A DNA stretch of 64,000 nt, taken from Chitinophagaceae bacterium IBVUCB2 (GTDB lineage: Bacteria > Bacteroidota > Bacteroidia > Chitinophagales > Chitinophagaceae). Within the stretch, counting starts at the first letter, position 1. Each line of letters starts with the position of its first letter. The translations under genes and the position numbers were made by a program. The DNA is taken from assembly GCA_002127295.1 (NCBI GenBank), contig NFUV01000002.1:1178001-1242000 (forward strand). The letters are read 5' to 3'. Below the pieces are notes generated by a model. The model saw only the letters and a program-made list of their open reading frames with translations. It ran no database searches and was not told where the DNA came from. Shown here one piece after another: positions 9,259-18,597 of this stretch.

Positions 9259-9288
9259 AAAATGCCCGGCCATACCGGGCATTTTTTA
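9259..9288 (+). terminator. terminator of the S41 protease gene
   Basis: Stem AATGCCCGG/CCGGGCATT with loop CCATA followed by TTTTTATTTTT. It also lies between convergent genes and may serve the DinB-side transcript. Confidence 0.85.
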
Positions 9289-9300
9289 TTTTTAAGTGCT

Positions 9301-9810
9301 TTATAAATATCTTTCTTTAATCACAGCTACATGATGATTAATATGGCCTACGATAATAAAGCCGATACCTAGTACATATACAGGTTTGTTACTTGCAATA
9401 CCATTTGTTTCTAGCTGATCTTCATCAAAATTTTTAAAGAGGATTGCAGTTGATTGGCGAACGACTTTAAATTCGTCTACCATTTCGCTCCAATCTCTCC
9501 CTGCTGCTTTTGAATTATCTGCGTAGCTATTCTCATCAAATCCGGGTAAGGGTGTAGAATCTTTCCTGGCAAAACAAAGAGCCCGGTAAGCAAATATTCT
9601 TTCTGCATCGATAATATGCTGTAACACCTCTTTAATTGTCCACTTGCCTTCTGCATACTTGTAATCTATTTTTTCCGCAGGCAATGATTCTAAAAACAAA
9701 GAAAAATTGGCCGTTTGATTTTGGATAGCTTCCATTAAATCATTTTCCTGAACCTGGTTGATATAACGATGATACCATTCCGGGACACGGCTAAGATCGG
9801 GACGAGACAT
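9301..9810 (-). CDS. DinB-like / YfiT-type putative metal-binding protein
   Basis: 169 residues, no signal peptide, predicted four-helix bundle. WTIKEVLQHIIDAERIFAYR (about residues 72-91) and the C-terminal GHINHHVAVIKERYL carry the His residues that form the DinB-superfamily metal site. Relatives include bacillithiol or mycothiol transferases and DNA-damage-induced proteins, but most are uncharacterised. The gene starts two bases after the stop of the lipoprotein gene, so the two are probably co-transcribed. The function within the superfamily cannot be assigned. Confidence 0.85.
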   Translation of the reverse strand: MSRPDLSRVPEWYHRYINQVQENDLMEAIQNQTANFSLFLESLPAEKIDYKYAEGKWTIKEVLQHIIDAERIFAYRALCFARKDSTPLPGFDENSYADNSKAAGRDWSEMVDEFKVVRQSTAILFKNFDEDQLETNGIASNKPVYVLGIGFIIVGHINHHVAVIKERYL

Positions 9811-9812
9811 AT

Positions 9813-10529
9813 TTATTGTTTTGGCTTAGTTGCTTCAGTTGTTACAGCCGGGGTGGTTGGTTTGCTATCAAGCGGTGCGCCAACAGCTATCTCACAACGA
9901 TGGCCCGGTTGACCATGAGCAGGGTTCATCCCTTTTGCAACAGTGGTGGCAGCTGGTTGTATATTAACAGGAGTATAGGGTAAAGCAGGTGTAGAAGTCG
10001 TTGCAGGTTGTTGAATAGATGCTTGAATTGGTTTGCTGTCCAGAGATGCTCCAACGGCAATATCACAACGATGACCAGGTTGTCCATGCGCAGGGTTAAT
10101 ACCGGCAGCGGATTTAGTAGCCGTAACAGGCTTGCTACTATTTACAACCGGAGAATTTTGGGTAACTACTGGTTGCGAAACAGATGTGGGTGTACTTATT
10201 GTAGGTGTTGCAACAGTTGGAGTTGTAGGTTTACTATTTAAAGGGGCACCAACGGCTATATCACATCTGTGACCTGGCTTTCCATGTTCCGGGTTAAGTG
10301 CCGAACTTGTTGTATTGGCTGCCTGTGTAGGGGTTGTTGCCGAGTTTGTAGGAATTACCGGCGCTGCTATTGTACTACTATTAGTAGCAGGTGTCGCAGT
10401 GCTGGTTGTTGATGGTGTGTTACCTTCTACAACTGTTGGTTGTGTAGCTTGTGTTTCTTTGTCAGATGAACCACAGCTTATTATCACAATTGAAGTAGCA
10501 ATAGCCGCAAAAAAATTTATATGTTTCAT
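9813..10529 (-). CDS. lipoprotein with three GHRCDI motifs
   Basis: 238 residues from the ATG at 10529. Upstream in-frame codons to 10613 lack any signal sequence, while MKHINFFAAIATSIVIISCG is a clear lipoprotein signal with Cys as first mature residue. The mature part is Thr/Pro/Ala-rich linker, probably extended, interrupted by three near-identical blocks of about 24 residues: NP(A/E)HG(Q/K)PGHRC(D/E)I, then AVGA(P/S)L(N/D)SKP, encoded near 10228-10302, 10030-10105 and 9858-9937. Each block keeps two His, one Cys and one Arg, which suggests metal or haem binding or a covalent link, but no function is known to me. Probably co-transcribed with the DinB-like gene downstream. Confidence 0.85.
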   Translation of the reverse strand: MKHINFFAAIATSIVIISCGSSDKETQATQPTVVEGNTPSTTSTATPATNSSTIAAPVIPTNSATTPTQAANTTSSALNPEHGKPGHRCDIAVGAPLNSKPTTPTVATPTISTPTSVSQPVVTQNSPVVNSSKPVTATKSAAGINPAHGQPGHRCDIAVGASLDSKPIQASIQQPATTSTPALPYTPVNIQPAATTVAKGMNPAHGQPGHRCEIAVGAPLDSKPTTPAVTTEATKPKQ

Positions 10530-10610
10530 GATACTCGGTTTATAATTATAAAATGATCGAACCTGCAAAATACTCAACTTTCCTAACACTTTTAGAAACG
10601 AATCCAAAAA

Positions 10611-10638
10611 CAAACCCCGGAGTTTTGCCCGGGGTTTG
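10611..10638 (-). terminator. terminator of the subtilisin-like protease gene
   Basis: Perfect 10-bp stem CAAACCCCGG/CCGGGGTTTG with loop AGTTTTGC. On the minus strand it is followed by TTTTTGG. It lies 11 bases after the S8 protease stop and separates it from the lipoprotein gene. Confidence 0.8.
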
Positions 10639-10649
10639 TCGAATTTTTT

Positions 10650-12341
10650 TTATCCTTTTACTTTAGGTTTTACTGTAGAAGTGGGTTTAACAGGAGCTTG
10701 TTGTCTTTCGCCTTTAAGTGTAGAGGCAAGTTTTATTGCTTCATACGCATTGATAACGCCGCCTGCCTTGCTAATTTCATTAAGATCAACTTCATCTCCT
10801 GTTTCCGGGTTTTTAACTTTTACACCCGGATTTTTAGATGATTTTTCAAGAACCATCTTAACCTGTGCAGGACTTAAATTAGGATAATACTCCAGTATAA
10901 AGGCAGCTACTCCCGCTACCACCGGTGATGCCATACTTGTACCCTGTAAATTTTGGTAAGTATTACCACCCGGAACTGTTGAGTATATTCTAACACCTGG
11001 AGCAAAAACATCAACTTCTTTTTTTCCGTAATTAGAAAAACTTGCTGTCAGACCTCCTGCTTTAGGATCCCCACTTGCACCAACAGTGATCCAGTTACCA
11101 GCTCTTTTATTATCTGCATCAAAAACAGGACTGGGATAATTATAAGAAGTGTCCAGGTTCTTTGCATCATTTCCTGCAGCATGTACTAATAAAACACCTT
11201 TGCTTTCTGCATACTTTACAGCTTCGTCTACCCATTTTTTTTCTGGAGAGAAGCTTTTCCCAAAACTCATATTGATTACATGTGCACCATTGTCAACTGC
11301 ATAGCGTATTGCAAGTGCAATATCCTTATCATGTTCATCGCCATCTGGAACAGCTCTTAAACTCATGATCTTTACATTGTCCGCCACCCCTTTCATTCCT
11401 ACGTTATTAGTTCTTGATGCTCCAATAATACCGGAAACGTGGGTGCCATGTAATGCAGATTTATTGCTAACCATTACATCAGGGTTGCCATAAAATCTAT
11501 CGTTGAAATCATCGTAATTATCTTTTACAATATCTGCCCTGTATGTTTTAGGAGGAGTGGTAGAAGCTGTTGCTTTTTTCTCTTCACCATTTACATAATC
11601 ACCAAAGCCTTCTAAAAATTCTTGATTGGTGGTCTCTAAAGCATCGTTGCCAGACATAAGTCCGTATAGGGAATTCTTTGCTTTTTTAACATCAGGGTCT
11701 GTAGAAGTAAACTCGCCTAATTCTTTACCTGTGAATTTTTCTTTTCCCATTGCTTTACGAAGTATGCTGTCGCTTTTAAGCGAACCTGCATAAGCCCTTT
11801 TCAGGAAAAGAAGTTCAAGGCTACTCGATTTAGTATCACCTACCACATCCTTTTCTGCCCTTTTCCACATTTGATATTCCATGGCTTCCTCTTTGGACAG
11901 ATTAGCAACATTCACTTCTTTACCATCATACTTACTTTTAAATTTATGATACACCCTGGCAGCTTCGTAGGAATCTTGTTCAACACTTTTGCCATCCCGG
12001 CCACCCAAAAAATTCCATCCATAGATATCATCTACATAGCCATTCTTGTCATCATCAATGCCATTGCCAGGTATTTCTTTGGAGTTTTTCCATAATACCG
12101 GTTTCAGATCTTCATGGAGGGTGTCTATTCCAGAGTCGATAACAGCTACAATAACTGTTTTACTTTTTAGTTTTTTTGTTTTTACAAAATCGTAAGCTTT
12201 ATCGATACTGATTCCATAATATCCGCTTACCTGTTTGTCCAGTAAATGCCAGCCCTTTGGAACATCATCAGGTTGGGAAGTTTGGGAGAAAGCAAGGGCA
12301 GATATTAAGCCGCTGATAGTAAACAAAGTGGCACGTTTCAT
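10650..12341 (-). CDS. secreted subtilisin-like serine protease (S8)
   Basis: 563 residues from the ATG at 12341 (KRATLFTISGLISALAFSQ signal peptide). Longer starts at 12353 and 12425 only add residues before the signal. The catalytic triad is visible: Asp in VIVAVIDSGIDTLHEDL, His in ALHGTHVSGIIGA and Ser in QGTSMASPVVAGVAA, with the oxyanion Asn in VHAAGNDAKNLD. About 180 residues of charged, helical insertion lie between the Asp and His motifs, a feature of the large subtilases of this phylum. The C-terminus is a short Pro/Lys/Thr-rich tail, with no Por secretion domain recognised. Likely exported to the periplasm or surface. Confidence 0.94.
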   Translation of the reverse strand: MKRATLFTISGLISALAFSQTSQPDDVPKGWHLLDKQVSGYYGISIDKAYDFVKTKKLKSKTVIVAVIDSGIDTLHEDLKPVLWKNSKEIPGNGIDDDKNGYVDDIYGWNFLGGRDGKSVEQDSYEAARVYHKFKSKYDGKEVNVANLSKEEAMEYQMWKRAEKDVVGDTKSSSLELLFLKRAYAGSLKSDSILRKAMGKEKFTGKELGEFTSTDPDVKKAKNSLYGLMSGNDALETTNQEFLEGFGDYVNGEEKKATASTTPPKTYRADIVKDNYDDFNDRFYGNPDVMVSNKSALHGTHVSGIIGASRTNNVGMKGVADNVKIMSLRAVPDGDEHDKDIALAIRYAVDNGAHVINMSFGKSFSPEKKWVDEAVKYAESKGVLLVHAAGNDAKNLDTSYNYPSPVFDADNKRAGNWITVGASGDPKAGGLTASFSNYGKKEVDVFAPGVRIYSTVPGGNTYQNLQGTSMASPVVAGVAAFILEYYPNLSPAQVKMVLEKSSKNPGVKVKNPETGDEVDLNEISKAGGVINAYEAIKLASTLKGERQQAPVKPTSTVKPKVKG

Positions 12342-12427
12342 TAAACTAATCATTCGTTTTATTTTATATTCTACAAAATTGGTAAAGGTGTTAAAAATAA
12401 TGATACCATTCATACATTTTTGCATAA

Positions 12428-12452
12428 ATAAAGCCCCGGTTAAAGGGCTTTA
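12428..12452 (-). terminator. hairpin after the OmpA-like gene
   Basis: ATAAAGCCC/GGGCTTTAT-type stem with a short loop, located 30 bases after the OmpA-like stop and before the protease gene. The T run on the minus strand is broken (TTTATTT), so termination may be weak. Confidence 0.55.
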
Positions 12453-12482
12453 TAGCATTTTTTTGACGCTTAGTTAACAGGC

Positions 12483-14057
12483 TTAGTTGCTTAGCTTTAA
12501 TTCAACCCGGCGATTTTGTGATTTTGCTGCAGCCGATTTACCCGTATTAAGTGGTTGATTAGGGCCATAACCCTTGGTTGTTAACCTACTTGCTTCAATA
12601 CCTTTTGATTCGAAATAGGATTTAACCCGGTTAGCCCTGTTTTCCGACAAAATCATATTAGCTGCATAAATGCCATCATTGCTGGTATGGCCTTCAATTA
12701 ATACGTTTATAGATGTATTTTCTTTTAATATTTTAACTATATCATCCAATACTTTAATTGACTCCGGCAATAAATCTGCTTTTGCATGCTCGAATTGTAT
12801 TCTTTGCGCAGCAAAATTTACTTTATCTATAATGTCTTTTTTGATCTCTGGGCAGCCATTATTTTCTTTCAAGCCCTTTTCAGCCGGACATTTATCTTCT
12901 TCGTCATTAATGCCATCACTATCAGTATCAGGAATAGGGCAACCATTATATTTTGTCAAACCTGCCTGGGTTGGACATTTATCGTTTTCATCATTAATAC
13001 CATCTTTATCCGTGTCCGGAACCGGGCATCCGTTATACCTGGATACTCCAGCAACATCCGGGCATCTGTCAATGTCATCCGTTACACCATCAGAATCTTT
13101 ATCGGCCACAGGGCAACCATTATTTGATTGCGGACCTTTAACATCCGGGCATTTATCGTCTTTATCAGCCACTGCATCACCATCTTTATCCGGACAGCCT
13201 TTCGTTGCTAATGTTCCGGGTTCTGTTGGGCATTCATCTTTGGTATCAGCAATTCCATCTGAGTCCGCATCGGGACATCCATTTGTAATTGCTGGTCCTG
13301 CCTCTATTTTGCAACTATCTCTATCGTCAGGAATGCCATCTCTGTCTTTATCTTTTACTTTTTCAATGGCTACTGGCTTGCCCAGGAAAACGCCTAACGT
13401 AAAACCAATAACCTGGTGCTTAAACGTTCCCTCGTAATCTTTTGCTGTATAGAAATCATTTAATCCGCGGCTATAATTAGCGGTAAGAAAAACACGGCCA
13501 AACTCTACACCAATTAATCCATTTACTCCAAAATTCAATACTTCATATTGACCCGGTTTTTTCCCCACGGGTAAATCATTATTCTCGTCAGATTGTGATA
13601 CACCGGTTTGTGTAATTGTTTGCGATGTTTCCTCCCCATTAAAGAAGAAGGAAGCATAAGGACCGGCACCAACGAGAAACTTGGTTTTTTTCCCAAATTT
13701 TCGAACTATGTTTAAAGGAACATCTATATAATTAATATACTGTGTACTTTTCTGGCTGATGATGGTGCTGCTGGCAGGATCAAATTGCTGATCAAATTTT
13801 CTTCCTTTATTGTAATAAAGAACACCCGGTTGAAAATAAAAATTGGAATTCATACCAAATTGTAAATCGGCAACAAAACCCAAATGTATTCCCGTTCTTC
13901 CTTTATAATTATCTTTTATGTCGTTCCAGCTTGGCTGATTGTTTGTCTCAATAACAGTTGATTGATGACCACCACCAGCAAGAGCAATTCTGAGCTGGCC
14001 CCGGGAAAATATACTAATGCCTAAAACTAATAAAAGGGAAAGACCAATTTTTTTCAT
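12483..14057 (-). CDS. OmpA-family protein with thrombospondin type 3 repeats
   Basis: 524 residues with a signal peptide (KKIGLSLLLVLGISIFSRG). Residues about 20-230 form an outer-membrane barrel (FGMNSNFYFQPGVLYYNKGR, then FLVGAGPYASFFF). A middle segment (about 235-400) has Ca-binding thrombospondin type 3 repeats, each DxDxDGIxDxxDxCP, with Cys-Pro ends (DKDRDGIPDDRDSC, DADSDGIADTKDECP and more). The C-terminal OmpA domain (about 410-524) binds peptidoglycan through INVLIEGHTSNDG and SENRANRVKSYF, ending NRRVELKLSN. It links outer membrane and cell wall. Monocistronic, between two hairpins. Confidence 0.93.
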   Translation of the reverse strand: MKKIGLSLLLVLGISIFSRGQLRIALAGGGHQSTVIETNNQPSWNDIKDNYKGRTGIHLGFVADLQFGMNSNFYFQPGVLYYNKGRKFDQQFDPASSTIISQKSTQYINYIDVPLNIVRKFGKKTKFLVGAGPYASFFFNGEETSQTITQTGVSQSDENNDLPVGKKPGQYEVLNFGVNGLIGVEFGRVFLTANYSRGLNDFYTAKDYEGTFKHQVIGFTLGVFLGKPVAIEKVKDKDRDGIPDDRDSCKIEAGPAITNGCPDADSDGIADTKDECPTEPGTLATKGCPDKDGDAVADKDDKCPDVKGPQSNNGCPVADKDSDGVTDDIDRCPDVAGVSRYNGCPVPDTDKDGINDENDKCPTQAGLTKYNGCPIPDTDSDGINDEEDKCPAEKGLKENNGCPEIKKDIIDKVNFAAQRIQFEHAKADLLPESIKVLDDIVKILKENTSINVLIEGHTSNDGIYAANMILSENRANRVKSYFESKGIEASRLTTKGYGPNQPLNTGKSAAAKSQNRRVELKLSN

Positions 14058-14138
14058 GGGTTTGTTGTGGGTTTGGTTTAATGGGGTTGTAAAAGTTGCA
14101 AATATTTCTCATAAATCAAAGCAATACACGGCTTAAAT

Positions 14139-14170
14139 AAAAGGCTTCGGTAAATACCGAAGCCTTTTAA
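14139..14170 (-). terminator. terminator of the aldehyde dehydrogenase gene
   Basis: Perfect stem AAAAGGCTTCGGTA/TACCGAAGCCTTTT with a two-base loop, 38 bases past the dehydrogenase stop. It reads well in both directions, but only the minus-strand gene faces it. Confidence 0.8.
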
Positions 14171-14208
14171 AAGTGTTGTTTGTTAAGGCTTTAGGCTAGC
14201 CTTGTGAA

Positions 14209-15732
14209 TTAGATATCAAACTTAATACCCTGTGCCAACGGGAGTGATGTGCTGTAATTGATCGTATTGGTCTGTCTTCGCATATACACTTTCCATGCAT
14301 CGCTACCGCTTTCACGGCCACCGCCAGTTTCTTTCTCGCCACCAAAGGCTCCGCCGATCTCAGCCCCGGAAGTTCCAATATTTACATTGGCAATACCACA
14401 ATCACTACCTGCATGAGAAAGAAATTGTTCCGCTTCTCTCAAATTTAATGTCATAATGGAAGAAGACAAACCTTGTGGCACTTCGTTTTGTATGGCAATT
14501 GCTTCATCAATAGTTTTATACTTCAACAAATAAAGTATAGGAGCAAAAGTTTCATGCTGCACAATTTTATAACCTGGCTGTGCTTCAGCAATGCAAGGTT
14601 TCACATAACATCCACTTTCATAACCCTTTCCTGTTAACTCTCCGCCTTCCACAACAAAGTTGCCGCCTTCAGCCTTGCATTGTTCAATGGCCTTTAAATA
14701 CATTCTTACTGCATCTTTATCAATTAATGGACCTACATGATTATTTTGATCTAACGGGTCGCCAATACGAAGTTGCTTATATGCTGCTACCAATTTATTT
14801 TTTATGGAATCATAAATGTCTTCATGAATAATCAACCTTCTGGTAGTAGTGCAACGTTGTCCTGCTGTACCTACTGCACCAAATAAAGAACCTAAAACTG
14901 CAATATCCAAGTCAGCATCTTTTGAAATAATGATAGCATTGTTTCCACCTAATTCTAATAATGCTCTTCCTAATCTTGCGCCTACAGTTGCACCAACAGC
15001 TTTGCCCATTCTTGTAGAGCCGGTTGCCGATAATAAAGGAACTCTTGTGTCGGCACTCATCCATTCACCTACTTCACGGCCACCGATTATTAAACCACAA
15101 ACACCTTCGGGTACGTTATTCTTTTTAAATACTTCTGTAATTATATTTTGACAAGCTATTCCGCACAAGGGAGTTTTTTCGGAAGGTTTCCAGATGCACA
15201 CATCACCACAAACCCATGCAAGCATTGTATTCCAACTCCACACTGCTACCGGAAAATTGAACGCAGAAATAATACCTACTATACCGAGCGGATGATATTG
15301 TTCATACATTCTATGTCCCGGCCGTTCGCTATGCATAGTCAATCCATGTAATTGTCTTGAAAGTCCAACAGCAAAATCGCATATGTCTATCATTTCCTGA
15401 ACCTCGCCATAACCTTCCTGCAAACTTTTACCCATTTCATAAGAAACAAGTTTTCCTAAGGGTTCTTTATATGCTCTTAATGCTTCACCAACCTGCCGTA
15501 CAATTTCACCTCTCTTAGGAGCAGGCATCAATCGCCATGTTGTAAATGCTTCTTCTGCTTTTTTGATTACAATTTCATAACTGGCCTTGTCAGCAGCAAT
15601 TACAGAACCTATCTTTTTTCCATCAACCGGGGAATAGGAATCAATTGTTTCACCGTCCGAATTGATCCATTGTGTACCTGTACTTACTCCTTTATTGGTT
15701 GCTTCAATTTTTAATGCTTTCAAAAAATCCAT
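14209..15732 (-). CDS. aldehyde dehydrogenase, ALDH7 / aminoadipate-semialdehyde type
   Basis: 507 residues, cytosolic NAD-dependent oxidation of an aldehyde to the acid. The family signature is FNFPVAVWSWNTMLAWVCGD and the following CIWKPSEKTPL (NAD-binding Lys). Catalytic Glu is in LLELGGNNAIII and catalytic Cys in GTAGQRCTTTRRLI. Length and motifs fit the ALDH7 (antiquitin, AmaB) group, which oxidises 2-aminoadipate-6-semialdehyde in lysine breakdown. I infer that role from resemblance only, since no other lysine-degradation gene is nearby. The gene begins 9 bases after the TonB receptor stop, so it is probably read from the same transcript. Confidence 0.88.
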   Translation of the reverse strand: MDFLKALKIEATNKGVSTGTQWINSDGETIDSYSPVDGKKIGSVIAADKASYEIVIKKAEEAFTTWRLMPAPKRGEIVRQVGEALRAYKEPLGKLVSYEMGKSLQEGYGEVQEMIDICDFAVGLSRQLHGLTMHSERPGHRMYEQYHPLGIVGIISAFNFPVAVWSWNTMLAWVCGDVCIWKPSEKTPLCGIACQNIITEVFKKNNVPEGVCGLIIGGREVGEWMSADTRVPLLSATGSTRMGKAVGATVGARLGRALLELGGNNAIIISKDADLDIAVLGSLFGAVGTAGQRCTTTRRLIIHEDIYDSIKNKLVAAYKQLRIGDPLDQNNHVGPLIDKDAVRMYLKAIEQCKAEGGNFVVEGGELTGKGYESGCYVKPCIAEAQPGYKIVQHETFAPILYLLKYKTIDEAIAIQNEVPQGLSSSIMTLNLREAEQFLSHAGSDCGIANVNIGTSGAEIGGAFGGEKETGGGRESGSDAWKVYMRRQTNTINYSTSLPLAQGIKFDI

Positions 15733-15741
15733 ACATATTAT

Positions 15742-17667
15742 TTAGGGTTGCAAAGCTATCTCAATTCCGGCTGATAACCATCGACCGGGCATTTTACTCC
15801 CCAATAAGTCGCTGTACTGTTTATCAAATACATTGTCGGCTTGTACAATCAGTTTTCCACCTTTCTTTAATAACTGCCAACCAGCTTTGGTGTTGAATAC
15901 GAAATACGACGGAGTAATTTCGGCATTTATAGGATTTGCTTTTTGTGTCATCCTTTCTTTATAAATGCCACTTACTGAAATGCTAAAAGCTTGAAAGCGA
16001 TAAGCCGCAGCGAAATTCAATAAGTATTTTGCATGGGATGAAATATAGAAAGATGGTGTTGGAGAATTATTCTTTGATTGCAACCAGGTAAAGCCTGTTG
16101 TTACAAATAGGTCGGCATTGTCATTAATTTTTTTATTGTACATCAAATCAATCTCTAGTCCTGTTGTTTTTACTGTTTCCACATTTTTTGCTAAGGCATA
16201 ACTTCCGGTTGGACTAAGATTTTCTTTTCTTGGCATATCGGCGTACGGGGTAGGAGTCCAGTCAATTAAATCGTTGTGGTCACGATAAAAAATAGTGCTG
16301 CCGATTTTAAAACCATTTCCAGCATTATAATCGATTCCCGCTTCAACATTCCATGATTGTTCGGTATCTAAATCAGGATTGCCGATACTGCCGCCAGTAA
16401 CTAATGATTTGCCATAATTATTATATCGTTCTGTAAAATCAGCATCCCTGAATGATTTCCCTGCTGATGCCCGTATCCCAAATTTAGAAGACGACCATGC
16501 TGCATTTACCTGTGGTACTAACACTAAGCCATAACTTTCATCCCAATCTAACCGTACACTTTCATTCAAATAAAAACCAGCTCCAAATTTGTGACGAAGA
16601 ATTCCATACAAGGCTCCGTGCCAAAGTGTATGATTTCCTCTGTCGTTGGATCTGATTGATTTCCTATGTGTTTGTAAACCTGTAGTAAAACTGTGTTGAG
16701 TATTAATAGTGCCGGAATAAAATAATTGCGAAGTAAAAAGATTGCTTTTATTATCGTTCGGAATAGAGGTTGGCCTGAACCAATATTGATCTCTCAATTT
16801 TTTGTAAGCTATGTCGAAATTGAAACTTCCTTTTGCAGTTTTCTTTTTTAAATTCAAATGATTCCACCAGGTATTTACTTTTTCATTAGCGGTATCACTT
16901 GCAAAGCTGGTATAGAAGTTTTGTGCATTGAATTTTCTAAAATCAGCAGCAGTTCTGAAATTAATTGTCCAGTCTTTATTTAATTGTTGAGAAATAGCAA
17001 TGTTAGCTGTGGTGAGATGAAAGAATCCATCAGTACCACGTAGTTCTGGTCCATTTGCGTTATTCGATGCAAAGCCACCCGAGAAAGTTGTGTTGTTTTT
17101 GGTGTAATTAAAGGCAGCGTCAGCATTTAAGAGCTGATATTGCCCACCAACTATTCTCCCGGTAAGTTGTTTTTTTCTCTTCTCTTTTTTATCCGCAAAA
17201 GTTTTGGTGATAATATTAATAACTCCACCTACTGCTTCAGAACCATAAATAGCAGAAGCACTTCCCTTGAGTATTTCGATTCTTTCAATTTCTGATGGAT
17301 GAATAGGTGAGTAGCTGTTGAAATGGCCCGTCAATGGATCATTTAATTTAACACCATCTATAATTACTAATACTTGCTGAAATGTGCCACCACGGATTAC
17401 AATATCGCTTTGCGCACCCTGTGGGCCCCGCATTTGTACTTCAATACCTGGTAAATAGCGGAGTAATTCATCAATAGAATTAACAGGCAAAGATCTAAAT
17501 GTTTCCCCTTTTATCGTAATAACATTTCTGCCACTTTCTTTTTGTTGCTGAGAAGATTGATTGGCAGTAACAATTACATTTTCCATCTCTACCTCTGGTT
17601 GTTGAGAATAGAGATTAGTAATGTAAAAAGAGAGTACTAATAGATAAAAAAATTTTCTAAATTTCAT
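15742..17667 (-). CDS. TonB-dependent receptor, BtuB/CirA-like
   Basis: 641 residues from the ATG at 17667, with signal peptide (KFRKFFYLLVLSFYITNLYS). There is no carboxypeptidase-like N-domain. A TonB-box-like segment (EMENVIVTA) is followed by the plug (about 40-165) with SIDELLRYLPGIEVQMRGPQ, SDIVIRGGTFQQVLVIIDGV and IERIEILKGSASAIYGSEAV. The barrel runs to a C-terminal strand ending in IEIALQP. The plug is close to the vitamin B12 and siderophore receptor group. The ligand is unknown, and no cobalamin riboswitch was recognised in the short leader. An alternative start at 17685 lies inside the promoter box. Confidence 0.9.
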   Translation of the reverse strand: MKFRKFFYLLVLSFYITNLYSQQPEVEMENVIVTANQSSQQQKESGRNVITIKGETFRSLPVNSIDELLRYLPGIEVQMRGPQGAQSDIVIRGGTFQQVLVIIDGVKLNDPLTGHFNSYSPIHPSEIERIEILKGSASAIYGSEAVGGVINIITKTFADKKEKRKKQLTGRIVGGQYQLLNADAAFNYTKNNTTFSGGFASNNANGPELRGTDGFFHLTTANIAISQQLNKDWTINFRTAADFRKFNAQNFYTSFASDTANEKVNTWWNHLNLKKKTAKGSFNFDIAYKKLRDQYWFRPTSIPNDNKSNLFTSQLFYSGTINTQHSFTTGLQTHRKSIRSNDRGNHTLWHGALYGILRHKFGAGFYLNESVRLDWDESYGLVLVPQVNAAWSSSKFGIRASAGKSFRDADFTERYNNYGKSLVTGGSIGNPDLDTEQSWNVEAGIDYNAGNGFKIGSTIFYRDHNDLIDWTPTPYADMPRKENLSPTGSYALAKNVETVKTTGLEIDLMYNKKINDNADLFVTTGFTWLQSKNNSPTPSFYISSHAKYLLNFAAAYRFQAFSISVSGIYKERMTQKANPINAEITPSYFVFNTKAGWQLLKKGGKLIVQADNVFDKQYSDLLGSKMPGRWLSAGIEIALQP

Positions 17668-17682
17668 GCAGCAATTTTGCCG

Positions 17683-17690
17683 CAAAAATA
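17683..17690 (-). promoter_or_regulatory. -7 box for the TonB receptor and dehydrogenase pair
   Basis: TATTTTTG on the minus strand fits TAnnTTTG and ends 15 bases before the ATG at 17667. This fixes the start and leaves a very short leader. Confidence 0.55.
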
Positions 17691-17749
17691 GGGGAGTGAG
17701 TGTAAAGAAAAATCTTATGTTGATCTTGTAGAGGGAAGTTTATAGGAGG

Positions 17750-18565
17750 TCAATACTGTTCGCTTTCGTTCGGAAAATCTTTCGCTTTTACATCACTGAT
17801 ATATTGTTGTACAGCTTTTGTTGCCTGTTCATGTATATTAAGATATTGACGTAGAAAACGGGGTTTGAACTCTGTAATAATGCCTAACATGTCATGCATT
17901 ACTAACACTTGTCCATCGCAATGGCCGCCGGCTCCAATACCAATAGTTGGGATGGATAAGCTTTCAGAAACTTCCCTGGCAAGTATTGCAGGAATTTTTT
18001 CCAGCACAATGGCAAAACAACCTGCTTCTTCCAGTAGTTTGGCATCTCTTCTTAATTTATTGGCTTCATCTTCTTCTTTGGCCCTTACGGTATAGGTCCC
18101 AAATTTATAAATAGACTGTGGTGTTAATCCTAAATGTCCCATTACCGGAATACCGGCCGAAACAATTTTTTTAATAGAATCAAGTACTTCTTCACCACCT
18201 TCCAGTTTGATAGAATGTCCCCCGGTTTCTTTCATAATACGAATAGCGGAGGCCAGGGCAATGTCAGAGTTAGATTGGTAAGAACCGAAAGGTAAATCAA
18301 CCACTACCAGACAACGATCTATTCCACGAATAACAGATGAGGCATGATAAATCATCTGGTCAAGTGTAATTGGCAAAGTGGTTTCATGGCCTGCCATAAC
18401 ATTAGAAGCAGAATCGCCAACCAATATCACATCAATACCAGCACCATCTATAATTTTTGCGAATGAATAGTCATAAGCTGTCAGCATCGAGATCTTTTCG
18501 CCACCGGCTTTCATTTTCAACAAAGTGTTGGTGGTTACTTTCTTTACTTCTTTATTTACAGACAT
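17750..18565 (-). CDS. panB: 3-methyl-2-oxobutanoate hydroxymethyltransferase
   Basis: 271 residues. The first step of pantothenate synthesis: transfers a hydroxymethyl group from methylene-tetrahydrofolate to 2-oxoisovalerate, giving ketopantoate. It forms a TIM barrel with [20 protein letters not shown] and the metal-binding Asp in [54 protein letters not shown] and the catalytic Glu in AIVLEKIPA follow, and [20 protein letters not shown] closes the barrel. Usual family length. The partner gene panC is 4.6 kb away on the same strand. Confidence 0.97.
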   Translation of the reverse strand: MSVNKEVKKVTTNTLLKMKAGGEKISMLTAYDYSFAKIIDGAGIDVILVGDSASNVMAGHETTLPITLDQMIYHASSVIRGIDRCLVVVDLPFGSYQSNSDIALASAIRIMKETGGHSIKLEGGEEVLDSIKKIVSAGIPVMGHLGLTPQSIYKFGTYTVRAKEEDEANKLRRDAKLLEEAGCFAIVLEKIPAILAREVSESLSIPTIGIGAGGHCDGQVLVMHDMLGIITEFKPRFLRQYLNIHEQATKAVQQYISDVKAKDFPNESEQY

Positions 18566-18597
18566 GCGGGAAGTTTAAAATATAAATGTAGCTAAAA

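Noticed and set aside
12670-13437. Long plus-strand frame opposite the OmpA-like gene
   Set aside because: It is the antisense shadow of the repetitive thrombospondin type 3 region, rich in Ser/Pro/Leu with no start signal.
15742-17667. Cobalamin riboswitch before the BtuB-like receptor
   Set aside because: The -7 box leaves only a few leader bases, too short for a riboswitch.
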